A stretch of DNA of 64,000 nt from Heterostelium multicystogenum. Lineage: Eukaryota > Evosea > Eumycetozoa > Acytosteliales > Acytosteliaceae. A program made the position numbers and the translations under genes. Below the pieces are notes generated by a model. That model did not search any database. It was not told where the DNA came from and worked only from the letters and a program-made list of their open reading frames with translations. The DNA lies in contig RCNN01000065.1 in NCBI GenBank assembly GCA_003667245.1, positions 62,001 to 126,000 of the forward strand, written 5' to 3'. Each line of letters opens with the position of its first letter. Positions within the stretch are counted from its first letter, which is position 1. Of this stretch, positions 25,405 through 38,344 are shown one piece after another.

Positions 25405-26546
25405 TCTATTTGTATAGGTGTGATGTTGTATTTGTGTGGGAGTTTTGTTTTGGGGGAGTTGATGAAATGAATCAGTTGTAGTTGTGTATTCAGTAAATAT
25501 TAGATTTGATTCGTACCAATCAGAATCTACAATATGAAATTATAAGATCATATGTACCGGCTCCTCATGCACAAAGTTCACGTTGATTTGCCCAATAAAT
25601 AAAAATTAAATATTATAATTTAAAAAAAAATACAAACTGTACAATTATTAGTTTGCATTAAGGAGAATTGAATTCTTTCCTCAAACAAATTAAAACATTT
25701 ACCAACACTCGTGGCGGTTGTCTAAAATAGATTTATCGTTTTGATCAAAAAAATGATGTTTTTGATAGGGGTGCAGCACTTTTTTTTTGTCCAAAAACAA
25801 ATTACATTTATCGATATTAATTGAATTACTTGAATTCGTAGTTGCAGTTTTATCGTCAAACAGTTGCAAATCTATAAAATTCTACCCCAATCCCATATCA
25901 GGATCAAAGATGATCGATCTCAATTAGAGAAAACACTGAAAAAGTAACTTGAGTTATTGTGATATTAATTGTTGTTGTTGGTTGTTTGCACACTGTCTAC
26001 TGGACATTGTACCAGTATGACGATGCTGTATAATGGCATCAGAAATATAGAAGGTTTATTCCTTACATTCATACAAAATTGTTGGTTTTCTATTATTGGA
26101 TCCTGTCAGAAAAGAGGAGAATCAATAAAATATTTAAGATGGTTTGCAGGAGTGATTACGTGTGCCCTTCATTGTGAGAACAACTATGAGAGTATTTTTT
26201 AAGAATTCAAAGAAACTATCTTAACCAGGGCGCCAATTGTTCATCTGTCAAAACATGACTTACTACTGAATGTTCAAATGAGAATACAAACTGGAACTTC
26301 ATCTATCCTACTCACAATATCTGTAAATTTCATACACAATAATAGATTTACTCTAAAACCACATCACTATATTCGTGCAATTGATATTATATGATAGATG
26401 AATGTATTCACTTAGTGTTAATCTGATAAAAGTTAGTCCAGTTGGTTCAAGGTTATTATTATAAGAACAAAATCATTTTGAAAAAAAACTAAGATTTTCA
26501 AAGGATCAACTTGATTGCTCTGCTTATAAATCACATGTAAATATTT
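25405..26546. other. intergenic spacer
   Basis: AT-rich region between divergent genes. A non-ATG frame at about 25969-26202 has many Cys and Ile residues but no family resemblance and is not called. Nothing else is recognised. Confidence 0.4.
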
Positions 26547-28115
26547 ATGTCAGGTGATACTTTGGTTAACTTTCCACACGTAGTGTTAAGCAATATAATA
26601 AGCAGCCTACCAAACATCGATAGAATATGCTTTGGTTTGGTTTGCAGGAAATGGTATTATCAAAGAGATAGATATCTGTTGTTCGATACCGATCGTATAA
26701 CATTCCAAACAAATCTCAATGACTTTCTACCTAATTTTAAATCACTGATGTTAAAGTCATTGGAGTTAAAGAATAACCGATCATTATTGTTTGCAGCAAA
26801 GAACAGTTGTACACCTGGATTCGATCATTATATTACTTATGGTAAATTAATTAAATTACCCTAGCTGCTCTTCATTCGTAGATTTGACTAATTGCTTTGG
26901 TTGTTGATGTTGTCAATGTTTCAGATACATTAGATGGTTTAGAAAAGACATATCCTAATGTCACTACTATCAGGTTTTATCAACAAACAACTCAAAATAA
27001 CAAACAGTTGAAGATGCTTTCCAGTCATCACAGTGATCATCTTATATCTATTGACTACCCAAAGACTTTTCCCAATCTAAAGACTATGCAGTTCCACACA
27101 AAGCTTTATCTACCAATAATGATTGATTTTTTCCCAGAGAATATTGACACTCTTGATTTTCAGATGGAGTTGAGTCCTATTGGTCCAGGAGTACTTCCTG
27201 CTTCATTGAGGTGTCTCAGGCTACCATTTTACAATCTTGAGTTGAAACCAGGATCACTACCACCCAACCTTGAGATCCTAGACTATTCAGGACATACTCG
27301 AGCAATTGAAAGTGGTGTATTACCACAGTCACTTCATACTCTGAAATTGGCTCCTACCACTTGGGTACCAGCAATTAAAGTATTACGAAACCTAAGGTCA
27401 TTGTCTTTCTATGCCCAATACAATTCCACTTATATAGAAAAGAACATCAATTTGGATGAACTTCCCCCAACATTAACAGATCTAGCATTTCTGCTGGATT
27501 TCAAATTGAGCAATGCAATGCCAAGATCGGTTCGATACTTGAACCTTGGTCCCTCCGAGTACCAAATTTCATCCATATTCCCCGACAAATCGAAATATTA
27601 TTTCGAAGTACTGAGGATTGAAAAGCGGATTCAGCACTACTCCCTTTTAGATATGAATATCAGGTGTTTAAAGTTAACAAATTTGAATCTATATTCAACC
27701 ATCCATTTGCCACAGGTCGAAAAAACTCCATATGGATCATATTTTAAGCCAAACTATTATACCTGAGTCTGTAAGAAAGTTAAAGATCAAAAGAGACGGA
27801 CTTAAACTATCTGCTATTCCATCTTCTGTTGAATCACTAAGCTTTTTTGCTTCGACCAGAAGTCATTCAACTTTAGATAGTTTCTTAGCCAATATCAAAG
27901 AACAGCTTCCAAACATCAATAAGCTCAAAGTACCAACACTACCTCTAAATATTAGCTCATCAGTTATTCACCCGCTCGCCAATATTATCTTTCAAACAAG
28001 AAACTTTAAGTTCCACATTAGAAAACTAGACGAAGTATACAGCTTGTTGTTTTACACATCAGATGACAGGGTAAAGTCATTCATTTTTAAATGCAACAAT
28101 CCTCGTTATATTTAA
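26547..28115 (+). CDS. F-box / FNIP-repeat protein
   Basis: Probable substrate-recognition subunit of an SCF ubiquitin ligase; FNIP-repeat proteins are strongly expanded in dictyostelids. The ATG at 26547 is followed by an F-box-like segment (FPHVVLSNIISSLPNIDRIC...VCRKWYYQRD, residues about 8-42). After an intron (about 26841-26881) come FNIP-type leucine-rich units: FPENIDTLDFQ, GVLPASLRCLRLPF, GSLPPNLEILDYSG, GVLPQSLHTLKLAP, ELPPTLTDLAFLLD and AMPRSVRYLNLGP, then a C-terminal IIPESVRKLKIKRDG unit. Frame switches near 26900 (GG, one extra) and 27724 (A6, one extra) must be bridged. Its target is unknown. Confidence 0.78.
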
Positions 28116-28284
28116 GAGTCGCTTATAGAGTTCGAATAGTTCAGCTATTGTATTAAATACCAAGCTTTAGTATTTCAAATATTTATTTAAAATTTAATTA
28201 AGTTGTGTATCTTCCACCAAGTTTGGCACAAACCAACACATCATTGTTTTGTAATGGTGACAGTAAGTTTAGTTAACCAATTAC

Positions 28285-29071
28285 TTATGGTGCACTTGAG
28301 CCAGTATTCTTTTGATTTACTAGCTTAATGGCTATCCACTTTGTACCCTTGATAACAGGATCACCTTGATGCAATGATAATGGGTCCACTTCACCATTGG
28401 GCTTACAATTATAAAACAAGACTGCATCACCTTTAATTGGCTTTACTTTTACTTTAACCTCTGGGAATGAGGTTTCTCCTCCTTCTTCGACATCAGCAAG
28501 ATACATTAGTATTGTACATATACGCTGACCATATAATCCAATTTTCATTGCACCATTAGTGGTCAATGGATTGAAATAATCAAAATGGGCTGATGTTTCC
28601 TCACCTGGATTATATCTGTAAAAAAAGTAAATTAATAGCTAATTTTAAGTAATTTATTAGCTTTTCAATCATACCTGATAATTTGCATGACCTCACTACT
28701 TTCTGTTAAATTTACAAAGGACTTCATTCTATTAAATATTTTTTTTGTAATTGGGTGATCTTCTTCACCTTCTTTCATAAACAATCCCCATCCACTTCTA
28801 TGTACACCTAAACAATGGATGGTATTAGCTTTAAGTCTTAATAGATGGTACCTAATTATAGTATAAATATACCTGATGAAATTTCATTACAGGGTCTTAA
28901 CTTATTTTTTGAAGTTTCAATTAAATGTTCGCATTCTTCGTCAGTTAAAAACTTTGGTATTCTATATATTCTTGGCTTCTGGCACAGTTCAATAAGTTTT
29001 GGAATATTATCTGTGCTGGACTTTTCCTTGTTGACAACTTCAGTGTCATCATTTCCTAACATCATCATCAT
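28285..29071 (-). CDS. prolyl 4-hydroxylase-type 2-oxoglutarate dioxygenase
   Basis: Fe(II)/2-oxoglutarate-dependent dioxygenase of the P4H family, which hydroxylates prolines of target proteins. The fold is visible as YRIPKFLTDEECEHLIE, HRSGWGLFM, and VMQIIRYNPGEETSAHFDYF with the iron-binding H-x-D (HFD). Then come TILMYLADVEEGGETSFPE and the distal SLHQGDPVIKGTKWIAIKL, whose His is the third iron ligand and whose Lys binds 2-oxoglutarate. Three exons, 28874-29071, 28675-28807 and 28285-28615, have GTATA/GTATG donors. No signal peptide is obvious, so a cytosolic role is likelier than collagen-type hydroxylation. The Met run at the start makes the exact initiator uncertain. Total length about 225 residues. 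Confidence 0.85.
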
Positions 29072-30711
29072 CTTTGAAGCTTAACAAATGTATTTAGATA
29101 ACAATAAAGAATAATATTCTAAATATTAGAACTATGAATATGTAAGTAAGTATAAATAATAATTGGAATTGTGGATATAATTAATATTAATGTATTGTTT
29201 TGCTGTTGTTGCTGGTTATTTAAATTTATCAAAGCATATTGATTAAATTAAAGTTAACTTTGTTTTTACATGCTCAAATGGTTTAAAGTTAAACTTTTTA
29301 TAGTAACTAATTAGGTCATTGTTGTAGTTTTTAAAGAGTGAGATGATAGATCATGACATTAATGTGTTATAATTTAATCTTCACCTGATAATGAACACAC
29401 AGAAAACATGTGTTGCCAATTATAAAGTTGCAGATCTGCCCATTCTCACAAACATCCTCCAAATTTTTACAAAATTAAATGGAACCAATTTTAATGTTTA
29501 AATTTCACATTTTACAAATTAAATACATTTGTTTTCTATTTTGATTATATATATATATATAATTGTCATTTATTTAAATGTATATACTTACAAATAAAAA
29601 AGAAATATTGGGTGTAGTAATATTGTTGATATAGTTTATTTGTACTAAATATTTGATTTTATAAATAGAAGTTGCCTTTGTTTTTATATTATTTTCTACA
29701 AAACATTAGTAAAACTCCTACCTTGCTAAAATGTAATATCTATAAATAATTGATTGATGTATATTATTTATTTATTTATAATGCAAATAAACTTAAAAAT
29801 TATTATATAATATTATTTACTATTCAATAAAATGGTTTTAGATAGATTGAGTTGATATTGATAAATATAAACACAGTGAAATTATGTATTAAATTTAGAG
29901 TGAGGTTAATGTTGGTTAATTAAGGAAATGGAAGCATGATAAATAGTAGTCGTTTGGTGTAGTGTTGATACTTTTGGTAGTGCTTATTATATAATAACAA
30001 TATTTGGAAGCAATAACAACATACCACTACGACAAAACAACCCCATTTGTTATCAATTCGATTCATAACAAACATTCATTTTCAAAATTAAATGTTTTAA
30101 TTGCATCATACTTTATTCACCCTATTTAACCAAAATCATATTAAAGGTAGATATATTATATTAGTTGCAATTTCAGTTTCTGCTGCTGTTTTATTGTGTT
30201 GACTCTATGCACAAGCACCAGTATAAAATCAACTTTTGTCAAACAATATGTACATTTAGCATGATAAACTACATACACCAAGAAATGTTATGCTATGTAG
30301 ATAGGATAGTTGGATTGAAGAATATGTAGTGTTTCAGCATGATTGCCGGTGTTAAGTGTACTGATTGTTTATATTTTATTTCCTACAATCTCAGTCATTA
30401 CCGGTAGTTTATAAAGTATGAAATGCGATCTACTTCCATGGAAGTTATGGAGTAACGATATTAATCTTACTACAAATGTAAACCATCTACTTTTTATAAA
30501 AGCCGCATTGTTTTTTATCTTATCTACTATCACAACACAAACATAAATGATTATTTTAAAATTGTAATAGTTGTAATAATGATGATTATATAAAATTACA
30601 AATAATAAAGTAATAAAGTAATAATTCAATTAATTAATTAGGTTGTTAATAAATAAATTAAAAATAAATATTGTTTATTGTTTTTAATATTATTATATGT
30701 TAGCTAGTTGA
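29072..30711. other. intergenic spacer
   Basis: Very AT-rich spacer with ATATAT runs (about 29545-29562) and many TAATAA tracts. Short frames such as the one at 30369-30629 are of low complexity and not called. Confidence 0.4.
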
Positions 30712-31973
30712 TTATGAAATTCTAACTGAGCCATTATCTGGTTTACTGTCATTGAACTTGCCGTACTTTTCATCATTCTTTGGACTTCTATTTACATAAA
30801 GATAGTGTACGAAAATACCAATTACAGTCAGCACTGCCATGATGCTGGCGATCCCTATTAGATACCATATATACCATGCAATACCATCATATCCTCTATG
30901 ATATTCTGAGCTACTACTATAGACTACAGATTCACTTGATGACAATGATGAATCTTCACTATGATCCTCACTGTAGCTGTGGTTATAATATACAAGGTTC
31001 GATGTCAAAACACTGACACTGCAGTTAGATTTTGTCATCACACCTAAAGACACAATTATAGTTGTTCTATTAAGTGGATATACTTCATGTACTTCATCAC
31101 ATATATTGACAGTCATTAGGTCTACCGGAAAATCAACTTCGGAAAATATACCAACAATGACTGTTGTTAAATTCTTTGGAACATCATAAATTTTTGAAAT
31201 ATATGGCAATCCTACAATTTATAGTTAGAATTAATTAATGTTTGGAAGAACAATAGTTTAATTATATGACTTACTTCTTAAAGTTTCGAATGTTCCATTA
31301 ATTAATATTTCCGCTTCATCGTATATTATTAAATTGGTAGTACCACTTTCTGCATTGTTTAAAGCTGTAAAACCGGTTGGCATTGAACATTGTAAAACAG
31401 TTTTGGAAACTGAGGATAGAGTACATAAATTACCATCGACAGATAGGGCATATGATCTATTATTGAAAAGACCATAAACAGCTACTGTGTTGTCGTCTGC
31501 ATTGTATTCCATTGATTGTACATTTTCTTGTGGATAAGCTAACAAAACAATTAGGTCAATTTTTGTGTATCATGTTGAAAAAGAAATAAATACATACAAT
31601 AAATAAAATTGTATAGTTTTGTAGTTGTATAGTTTTCAACTAAATCGACAATAGAAACGTTGATCATAGAGTTATTTTCGAATCGTAGGTAGAGGTTACA
31701 ATTAATTTGTGTGTTGCTTATGATTTGGTTGATATCACATCGGCTTGTCCTATTGTCGGCCAGACTAGTCATTGCGATACTATAGTTGTCTGGATCTTCA
31801 CTGTGTGTGAATGTTCCATTTATCAGGAATTTGGGTTTGTCTGTCCAGATCCACCCACTGTTTGGAACATATTCAATTTGATCTATTTGTGTTTCAGGTG
31901 TAGAATGAATAGGTTCGATCTTCACCAAGCATATCAAAATATATATCAACAATAATTTATTTATTGGATTCAT
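30712..31973 (-). CDS. type I membrane protein with TIG-like ectodomain
   Basis: The ATG at 31973 begins a signal peptide (KLLLIYILICLVKI). The ectodomain has repeated segments with Asn-glycosylation sites and paired Cys (for example KFLINGTFTHSEDPDN, CDINQIISNTQINC, VLQCSMPTGF, EILINGTFETL), resembling IPT/TIG beta-sandwich units of dictyostelid cell-surface proteins. A Ser/Glu-rich juxtamembrane stretch precedes one transmembrane helix (YLIGIASIMAVLTVIGIF) and a polar tail. Two introns (about 31546-31605 and 31212-31275) interrupt it. It may be a recognition or adhesion protein; the TIG call is by eye and tentative. Confidence 0.6.
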
Positions 31974-33610
31974 TTGGTTTTATTATAATTATAATAATCG
32001 ACAAATTATAATATTTAAAAATATTATTTATTTATATTTTACTAAAGTGATGATAATAATAACATATATACATATACATTTAACTAATTTAATATATGAT
32101 TTACAACTAATAATATATAGATAATATATTATAATAAGAATTTACGTGGAGTATTTAAATTTATAGATTGGAATTATTTGATGTAATACCCTGCTAAGTC
32201 AGTTCAAATATTGATATTGATATTGATATTGAAATTGATAATTGGATTTAGTATTGGTTTACAGATATATATTGAGTAGATATGTTACTGAAGATGATTG
32301 ATATTTTTATAGTACAACGATTTGAATATAAATGGATATTTTGTTGGTTGTTGAGAGGTGTTGATGATGTTGTTGGTGTTGATGTTAATACTGATCAGAA
32401 ATATGATATCGTTGAAATCATCAACCCAATAAGATTTGTTTCAAGAAGAGTTTTGGATATTGAATATTTATTTTTAAAATACTAACAAAACTATTAGAAA
32501 GATTTTGGTTTCCAAATGATGGATTGTTTAGGTGCTGATATATAGGTGTTGTTGAATGCGTTTGAGATAGATAACTTCAAGTCATCATATTTTAAAATTA
32601 AACATAAATAGAAATATAAGCAAATGGAAACATCAATAACTCTGCAATTATTAAAAAATTAATAGCAAATGGATCTAGAAAGAGTATCAATTACTCCAAC
32701 TTAATCATATTCATACATACTTGTTGGCTCAGTATCTATCTTCAATTGAATTTTTGTTTAATAGTTAAATGTTTTTGTTTAGGTGGCGTGTGAATATTGA
32801 GTACTGGAATGACTGACTGCCTGTCTGATGGAAATGTGTGAGTGTGAGTGTGAGTGAGGGTGAATGTGATGAAGCAGGCGTGTGGGGCAGTCAAGCAGTA
32901 GTGTAATGGTGTGTTGTTCAACATCCATCCTCATCATATTAAAACCAATCACCACACACCATCAACTTTTAATTTTAATAAAAAATAACAACATCACGGT
33001 ATTCAATCATTAACATTGCAATCATATCAACCACCAAAACCACAGCCACACCACTCAATCTAATATACACTTACATCCAACCGTCCAAATTATAAATAAA
33101 CAATAAACAAGCTTGTTCCACCAAAAGCAAACATTGACCAACCAATCCAACAACAACTTTTGATTAATATATTAATAGCTTCTGGACATTCTATCTCTCC
33201 ACTACTATTCAGTATTATTATTACTGCTGACAACAAATCAATCAAATCAAATCAAATCAATCATCAACATCAGTAATAATCTACACTTTCAGTTTGTGGC
33301 TTTGAATTGATTGACTTACTGATTGATAGTGTTTGTTTGTTTGTTGTGATTAATTAAGAAAACTAATATCTAAATAGATATGTCTAACAAATACCAACAT
33401 CATCGTCGTCATCATCATAACCAAATCTAATCAAAAAACACCCAATTTAAAATAATGATTCTCATATGAGTGTGTTGTGTTGGCATGTGTGTCATGGAGT
33501 AGTTGTTACTATTTATATGGTTGATTATACATGTCATACATAATAGTAAAGTATGTAAATGTAATGTTATTGTTAATTTTGTCGTTGTTTATTAGTAGTG
33601 AGTGTGAATA

Positions 33611-33644
<34 letters not shown>

Positions 33645-34912
33645 GTGTATGAAATAGAATAGAAGTAGGGTGATCTCTGGCTCCAGTTGGAGGGTATTAT
33701 TATAATCGATTAAAATACTAATACCAATAGTACTATACTACTATTGCCAGCACTCAACAGCATCCATCATGTTCAATTAATTGAATGTCGATTCTGTTGA
33801 TGTTAATGGTGCTGAGGGTACATTGCTATCAATGTATTTTCTTTTTATATATTACATTATGATTATCATATGATAATAATGCAAGCAAGCATGGAAATAT
33901 CTAAATTTATGTACATCTAATAAACAATCTATTTTAACAATCAAAATACATCCACGTTAACATTTATAATTAGTAATAAATGTTTATTCATTCTTGTGTA
34001 TTTTAATATTTCATCATCATCAGCATCATCATCAATCATTCAATCGACCATCGTTTTATAATAATATCCACGCTTATCGAATACCACTTTGGATTGTGGT
34101 TGGTTGATTGAAGATCTATATATACCATTAATTGAATAGAATAAGAATTGGTGATATTTTTAGATTATACAAATCGAAATGATCCCTAGTTGTTGATGAT
34201 TATGATTTAGTATTGTTTAGTTTGTGCTTGCTAGACCGTCAGTGTCTTTCTAAAACCAAAAAACACCTTATATTAATAATCTGAAGGATGCTACTGATGT
34301 TTTGATTGATTCAAGTGATTATCTTATTGGCTAATGATTAATAATATACAGTATTGTGCCAACTACTGCTGCTGATAGCCAACTTTCACCCTCATCATCT
34401 GAGCAAGTTCAAGATTTAACAATACATATATCTAAATCTCAACCTGAGCTTCTTTAGTACTAGCTTATTCAACAAATAATCACAAAGTATGATGAGCGTC
34501 CAAGTAATCAACCTATTTAGCAAAATGGTCACTGAGACAGACAACTACAAGAGACTGAGACTGTAGTCTTGTCGTCTTCTTCGCTTCCAAGATTCATCCA
34601 GCAGGTGCACACAGAGCAATGGAGCTGAAGAAAAACGTTACTTGAAAATTTGAATTTTTTTGTTTTTATGTTTTTGTGTTCACACATTAAAGTAGGCGTA
34701 TGTGAAGATAATAGTGTTTCCATTGCAAGATCTATTGAAAACTAAAGTCAACAGTTTTAGTAGTAGTAGTCAGTGAAGAGCATCAACAAAGACATCACTC
34801 ACAACAACAACAACCGCATCAACATATTTAATCACCCCCTTCATTGTATATTATATTCGTTGCTTATTTGTAATACATAGATTCATCTCAATCTAAATTA
34901 ATATATCAAACA
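31974..34912. other. 2.9-kb low-complexity spacer
   Basis: AT-rich, with AAATC/AATC repeats (about 33232-33262), a TTTG/GTTT run (about 33330-33345), an ATT run (about 33613-33640) and TGTG/GTGAG-rich patches (about 32833-32870). It probably holds the 5' regulatory region of CCT1. Short frames at 32282-32485 and 34529-34723 look like chance. Confidence 0.4.
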
Positions 34913-36929
34913 ATGAGTCTTAAAATGTTGAATATCGACGGAGAGCGTATCTCTGGTCAAGATGTCAGAACTCAAAATGGTACAGTCAACTCAATTCAAT
35001 TCAGCACATCAATCTATCAAGCATACACTCGATCTAGATCATATCATACCATAGTTAGGTGGCGCATGACGACCTACAGATGATCTTTTTATTTTTGACG
35101 AAACAGACAAGAACAACAGATTACAGAGATTGTAGAGTGAAGATTTGGAATGAAATGAATCGAACGAATGAGAGAATGAGGGAAGATACAGATATGATTC
35201 ATAGATTGAGACAAACTTATAATCTTGATAAATGATAGTTTTTGATTTAAGAATAGTTATATTAATATTGTTTCTTATCAAATAATAGTTACTGCAGTAA
35301 CTGCTATTGCTAATATTGTAAAGACATCTTTTGGACCAATTGGATTGGATAAGATGTTGGTAGATAATATTGGAGATATCACAATCACTAATGATGGTGC
35401 AACCATTTTGAAGTTGTTGGAGGTTGAACACCCAGCTGCAAAGGTATTAGTACAATTGGCTGATTTACAGGATCAAGAAGTCGGTGACGGAACCACATCG
35501 GTCGTCATCTTGGCTGCAGAGTTGTTGAAGCGTGCCAACGAGTTGGTACTCAAGAAGATTCACCCAACCATTATCATCTCTGGTTTTCGTATTGCATGTC
35601 AAGATGCCATCAAATATATTAATGAGACATTAGCTGTCAACGTCGACACACTCCCAAAGGACTTTATCATCAATACAGTAAAGACATCGATGTCATCAAA
35701 GATCATTGGTGACGACAGCGACTTCTTTGCAAAGATTGTAGTAGACGCTCTCGCACGTATCAAGACCATCGACTATAAGGGTGACGCTAAGTACCCAATC
35801 AACTCAATCAATGTCCTCAAGGCACACGGTAAGAGTGCCAAGGAGTCTTCATTGGTCGAAGGTTATGCTCTCAACTGCACTGTTGCCAGCGAGGGTATGC
35901 CAAAGCGTGTTGTTGGTGCCAAGATTGCATTCCTTGACTTCAACCTCCAAAAGGCAAAGATGAAGCTTGGTCAAAAGGTCGTCGTCACCAACGTCAACGA
36001 CTTGGAGGCCATTCGTGACCTCGAAAACAACATCATCAGAGACCGTATTCAAATGATTCTTAAGAGTGGAGCAAACGTCGTCTTGACTACCAAGGGTATC
36101 GACGATCTCTGCTTGAAATACTTTGTTGAAGCTGGTGTCATGGCTTGTCAGACGTTGTCGTAAAGAGGATTTGAAGCGTATTGCCAAGGCATGTGGTGGA
36201 ACTGTACTCATCACAATGAACAATCTCGATGGTGAAGAAAGTTTCGACTCTACTTCCCTCGGTGCTGCCGACGAAGTCGTCCAAGAACGTATCGCTGACG
36301 ACGAACTTCTTTTGGTTAAGAACTCAAGCGGAAAGAAGGCCGCCTCTATCATTTTGAGAGGTGCCAACAGCATGATGTTAGACGAAATGGAGAGATCAAT
36401 TCACGATTCACTCTGTATCGCAAAGAGAACTTTAGAGTCTGGAACTGTTGTCCCAGGTGGTGGTTGTGTAGAGTCAGCTCTTTCCATTTATCTCGATAAC
36501 TTTGCCGAAACCATGGGATCCAGAAAGCAATTGGTCATTTCCGAGTTTGCCGAATCCCTCTTGGTCATTCCAAAGCAACTCTCAGTCAATGCCGCACAAG
36601 ATGCCACTGATTTGGTTGCCAAATTGAGATCATACCACCATGTCGCCCAAACAGACGCTGCCAAGAAGAACTATGCTTAGTAAGTTTTTTTTTTTTTTTT
36701 TCAATTGCCATATCATACACAAATACTAATCTTTTTCAAATTTAGTTCCGGATTGGATTTGATAAATGGAAAAGTTAGAAACAATTTAGAGGCTGGTGTA
36801 TTGGAACCAGCAATTGCCAAAGTTAAATGTATTAAATTTGCCACTGAAGCTGCCATTACAATTTTGAGAATCGATGACATGATTAAACTTAATCCAAAAG
36901 AAGCCGCTCAAGATCCACATGATCATTAA
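34913..36929 (+). CDS. tcp1: CCT1 / TCP-1 alpha chaperonin subunit
   Basis: Subunit alpha of the cytosolic CCT/TRiC chaperonin that folds actin and tubulin. ATG at 34913 ([18 protein letters not shown]). An unusually long 309-bp intron (34980-35288) precedes [20 protein letters not shown]. Group II chaperonin signatures are present: [15 protein letters not shown], the ATP-site [20 protein letters not shown], and [16 protein letters not shown] with the distal nucleotide loop. A second intron is at 36680-36745 inside a Tyr codon, before [13 protein letters not shown]. The frame is broken once near 36147 (one extra base), where the [19 protein letters not shown] segment should continue. The protein is otherwise full length at about 550 residues, so the break is likely error in an essential gene. 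Confidence 0.93.
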
Positions 36930-37083
36930 AATATTTTTAAACTATTTAAAAATATATAAAAAAAAAATAAACAAAAAATAGATATATAAAATCAAGATTC
37001 TCTATTATTATTACTATTTATAAACAACAAGATGATAAAATTAACTATTTACAACGTCTATTATTTTTATTAGTATTTACATG

Positions 37084-38344
37084 TTAGCTTTTGGGACTTG
37101 AAAAAACTTCTGGAATTTCATTAAATTGGATGGTAGTTTGGGGAAGGTTGGTATTGGTGGAGTTAGAGTTGTTGGTTTGTTGTTGGTTATTTAGTTGTAC
37201 TTGGAGAGTATTGGAAGATAATTCTTTCTTTAAATCATTTATATGTAACTCTTCGTTTTGTATCTCTTCTGTCATAGGTAATTTTTGTTTTTTTTAAAGT
37301 ATCGTTTTGTCCTTGTTGACCAAATAGTTTTTGCAAAGAGGGTTCAGATAGGATTGGAAGAGATTTGGGTCGTGTAACATGATTTTCAACCATGGTTACT
37401 GAAAATTCTAGAATTGTCGATCCATACTTTTTGTATCGCATTAAGCTGTGTCTCGGGCAAGCGGTGTATCTCTTCTTTACCATCCAGGGCACTGACACTT
37501 TGTGTGAGGTACGTTCTTTGATATTGTCTTTTTGTGAAATGAATCCCCATTCAAGAATATAGGAGTGGTCGCCAGTACTGTTGTTTGTAAAGTGAGATTT
37601 TATGGTGTGCTGAGCAGAAATGGCAGAAGCGCCGTCGTTCAACAAACTCAATATGGAATTTGCAGAGTTATTGGGAGACGAAACGCACTTAATGGATCCA
37701 CATACTCTGGTGGTCTCCCAGAGGAGTGGTTGAAGAGTCATCATTTCTTTGGTATTGGCTCCAAGCTGGATAATATCAGGTACAACGCTCAAGACTTGAA
37801 GACTGTTGGTGACTGGGGGCATTGGAATTTTAGAAACAGCAGATCCTACATCGGTGAACTTCTTCATGAACTTATCCAAGTTCTCTTGGTGCAAGTTAGT
37901 GATTTTGGAATCAAGCTGGCTAAAAGTCGAAGTGGGATCGGTAAAGAAGCTCTTTAGTTTATGGGCAGATTTGCGATTGAATACTCTGTATAGACAGAGT
38001 TGAATTTCAAAGAAGTTAGTTTGGCCCGGCAATGGAGTATCAATGTCTAGAACATAGGACTTTGGAATCAGCATGGAAGAATCTTCAAGCAATTCCTCTT
38101 CGGTTAGTTTTGACTTTGGCTTCTTGCTTCTTCTGATTTTGTTACTTGAAATTTGGATTTGGCTGACATCAGTACATCCAAAACTAGCATTCTTGACTGG
38201 AGCAATCTTAGGGTTTTCGTCTTTGATGCTTGACGATACAATCCATCCTAAAAAGAACTTGGGGTTGGGCAGTTCATTAGATTTACTGCAGTCATCCCAC
38301 TCCCATTGGTGGATAATAAATTTATTCAAATCTAGCGATAACAT
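37084..38344 (-). CDS. unrecognised protein, about 425 residues
   Basis: The ATG at 38344 starts MLSLDLNKFIIHQWEW. The protein has a basic SNKIRRSKKPKSKL segment, an acidic TEEELLEDSS stretch, an even mix of beta- and helix-forming residues, and a Cys/His set (YTACPRHSLMRYKK). The C-terminal part, reached by dropping one A from an A-run near 37300, reads MTEEIQNEELHINDLKKEL, a short coiled coil, followed by a Gln/Asn-rich run. Nothing identifies a family. There is no signal peptide or transmembrane helix. It is convergent with CCT1, with stops about 155 bp apart. Confidence 0.65.

Noticed and set aside
28128..28145. GTTCGAATAG, B-box-like
   Set aside because: It does not fit the stem and A-box spacing of a tRNA.
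35039..35431. 130-codon minus-strand frame
   Set aside because: Overlaps the CCT1 intron and exon on the other strand; low-complexity Ser/Tyr/Ile text.
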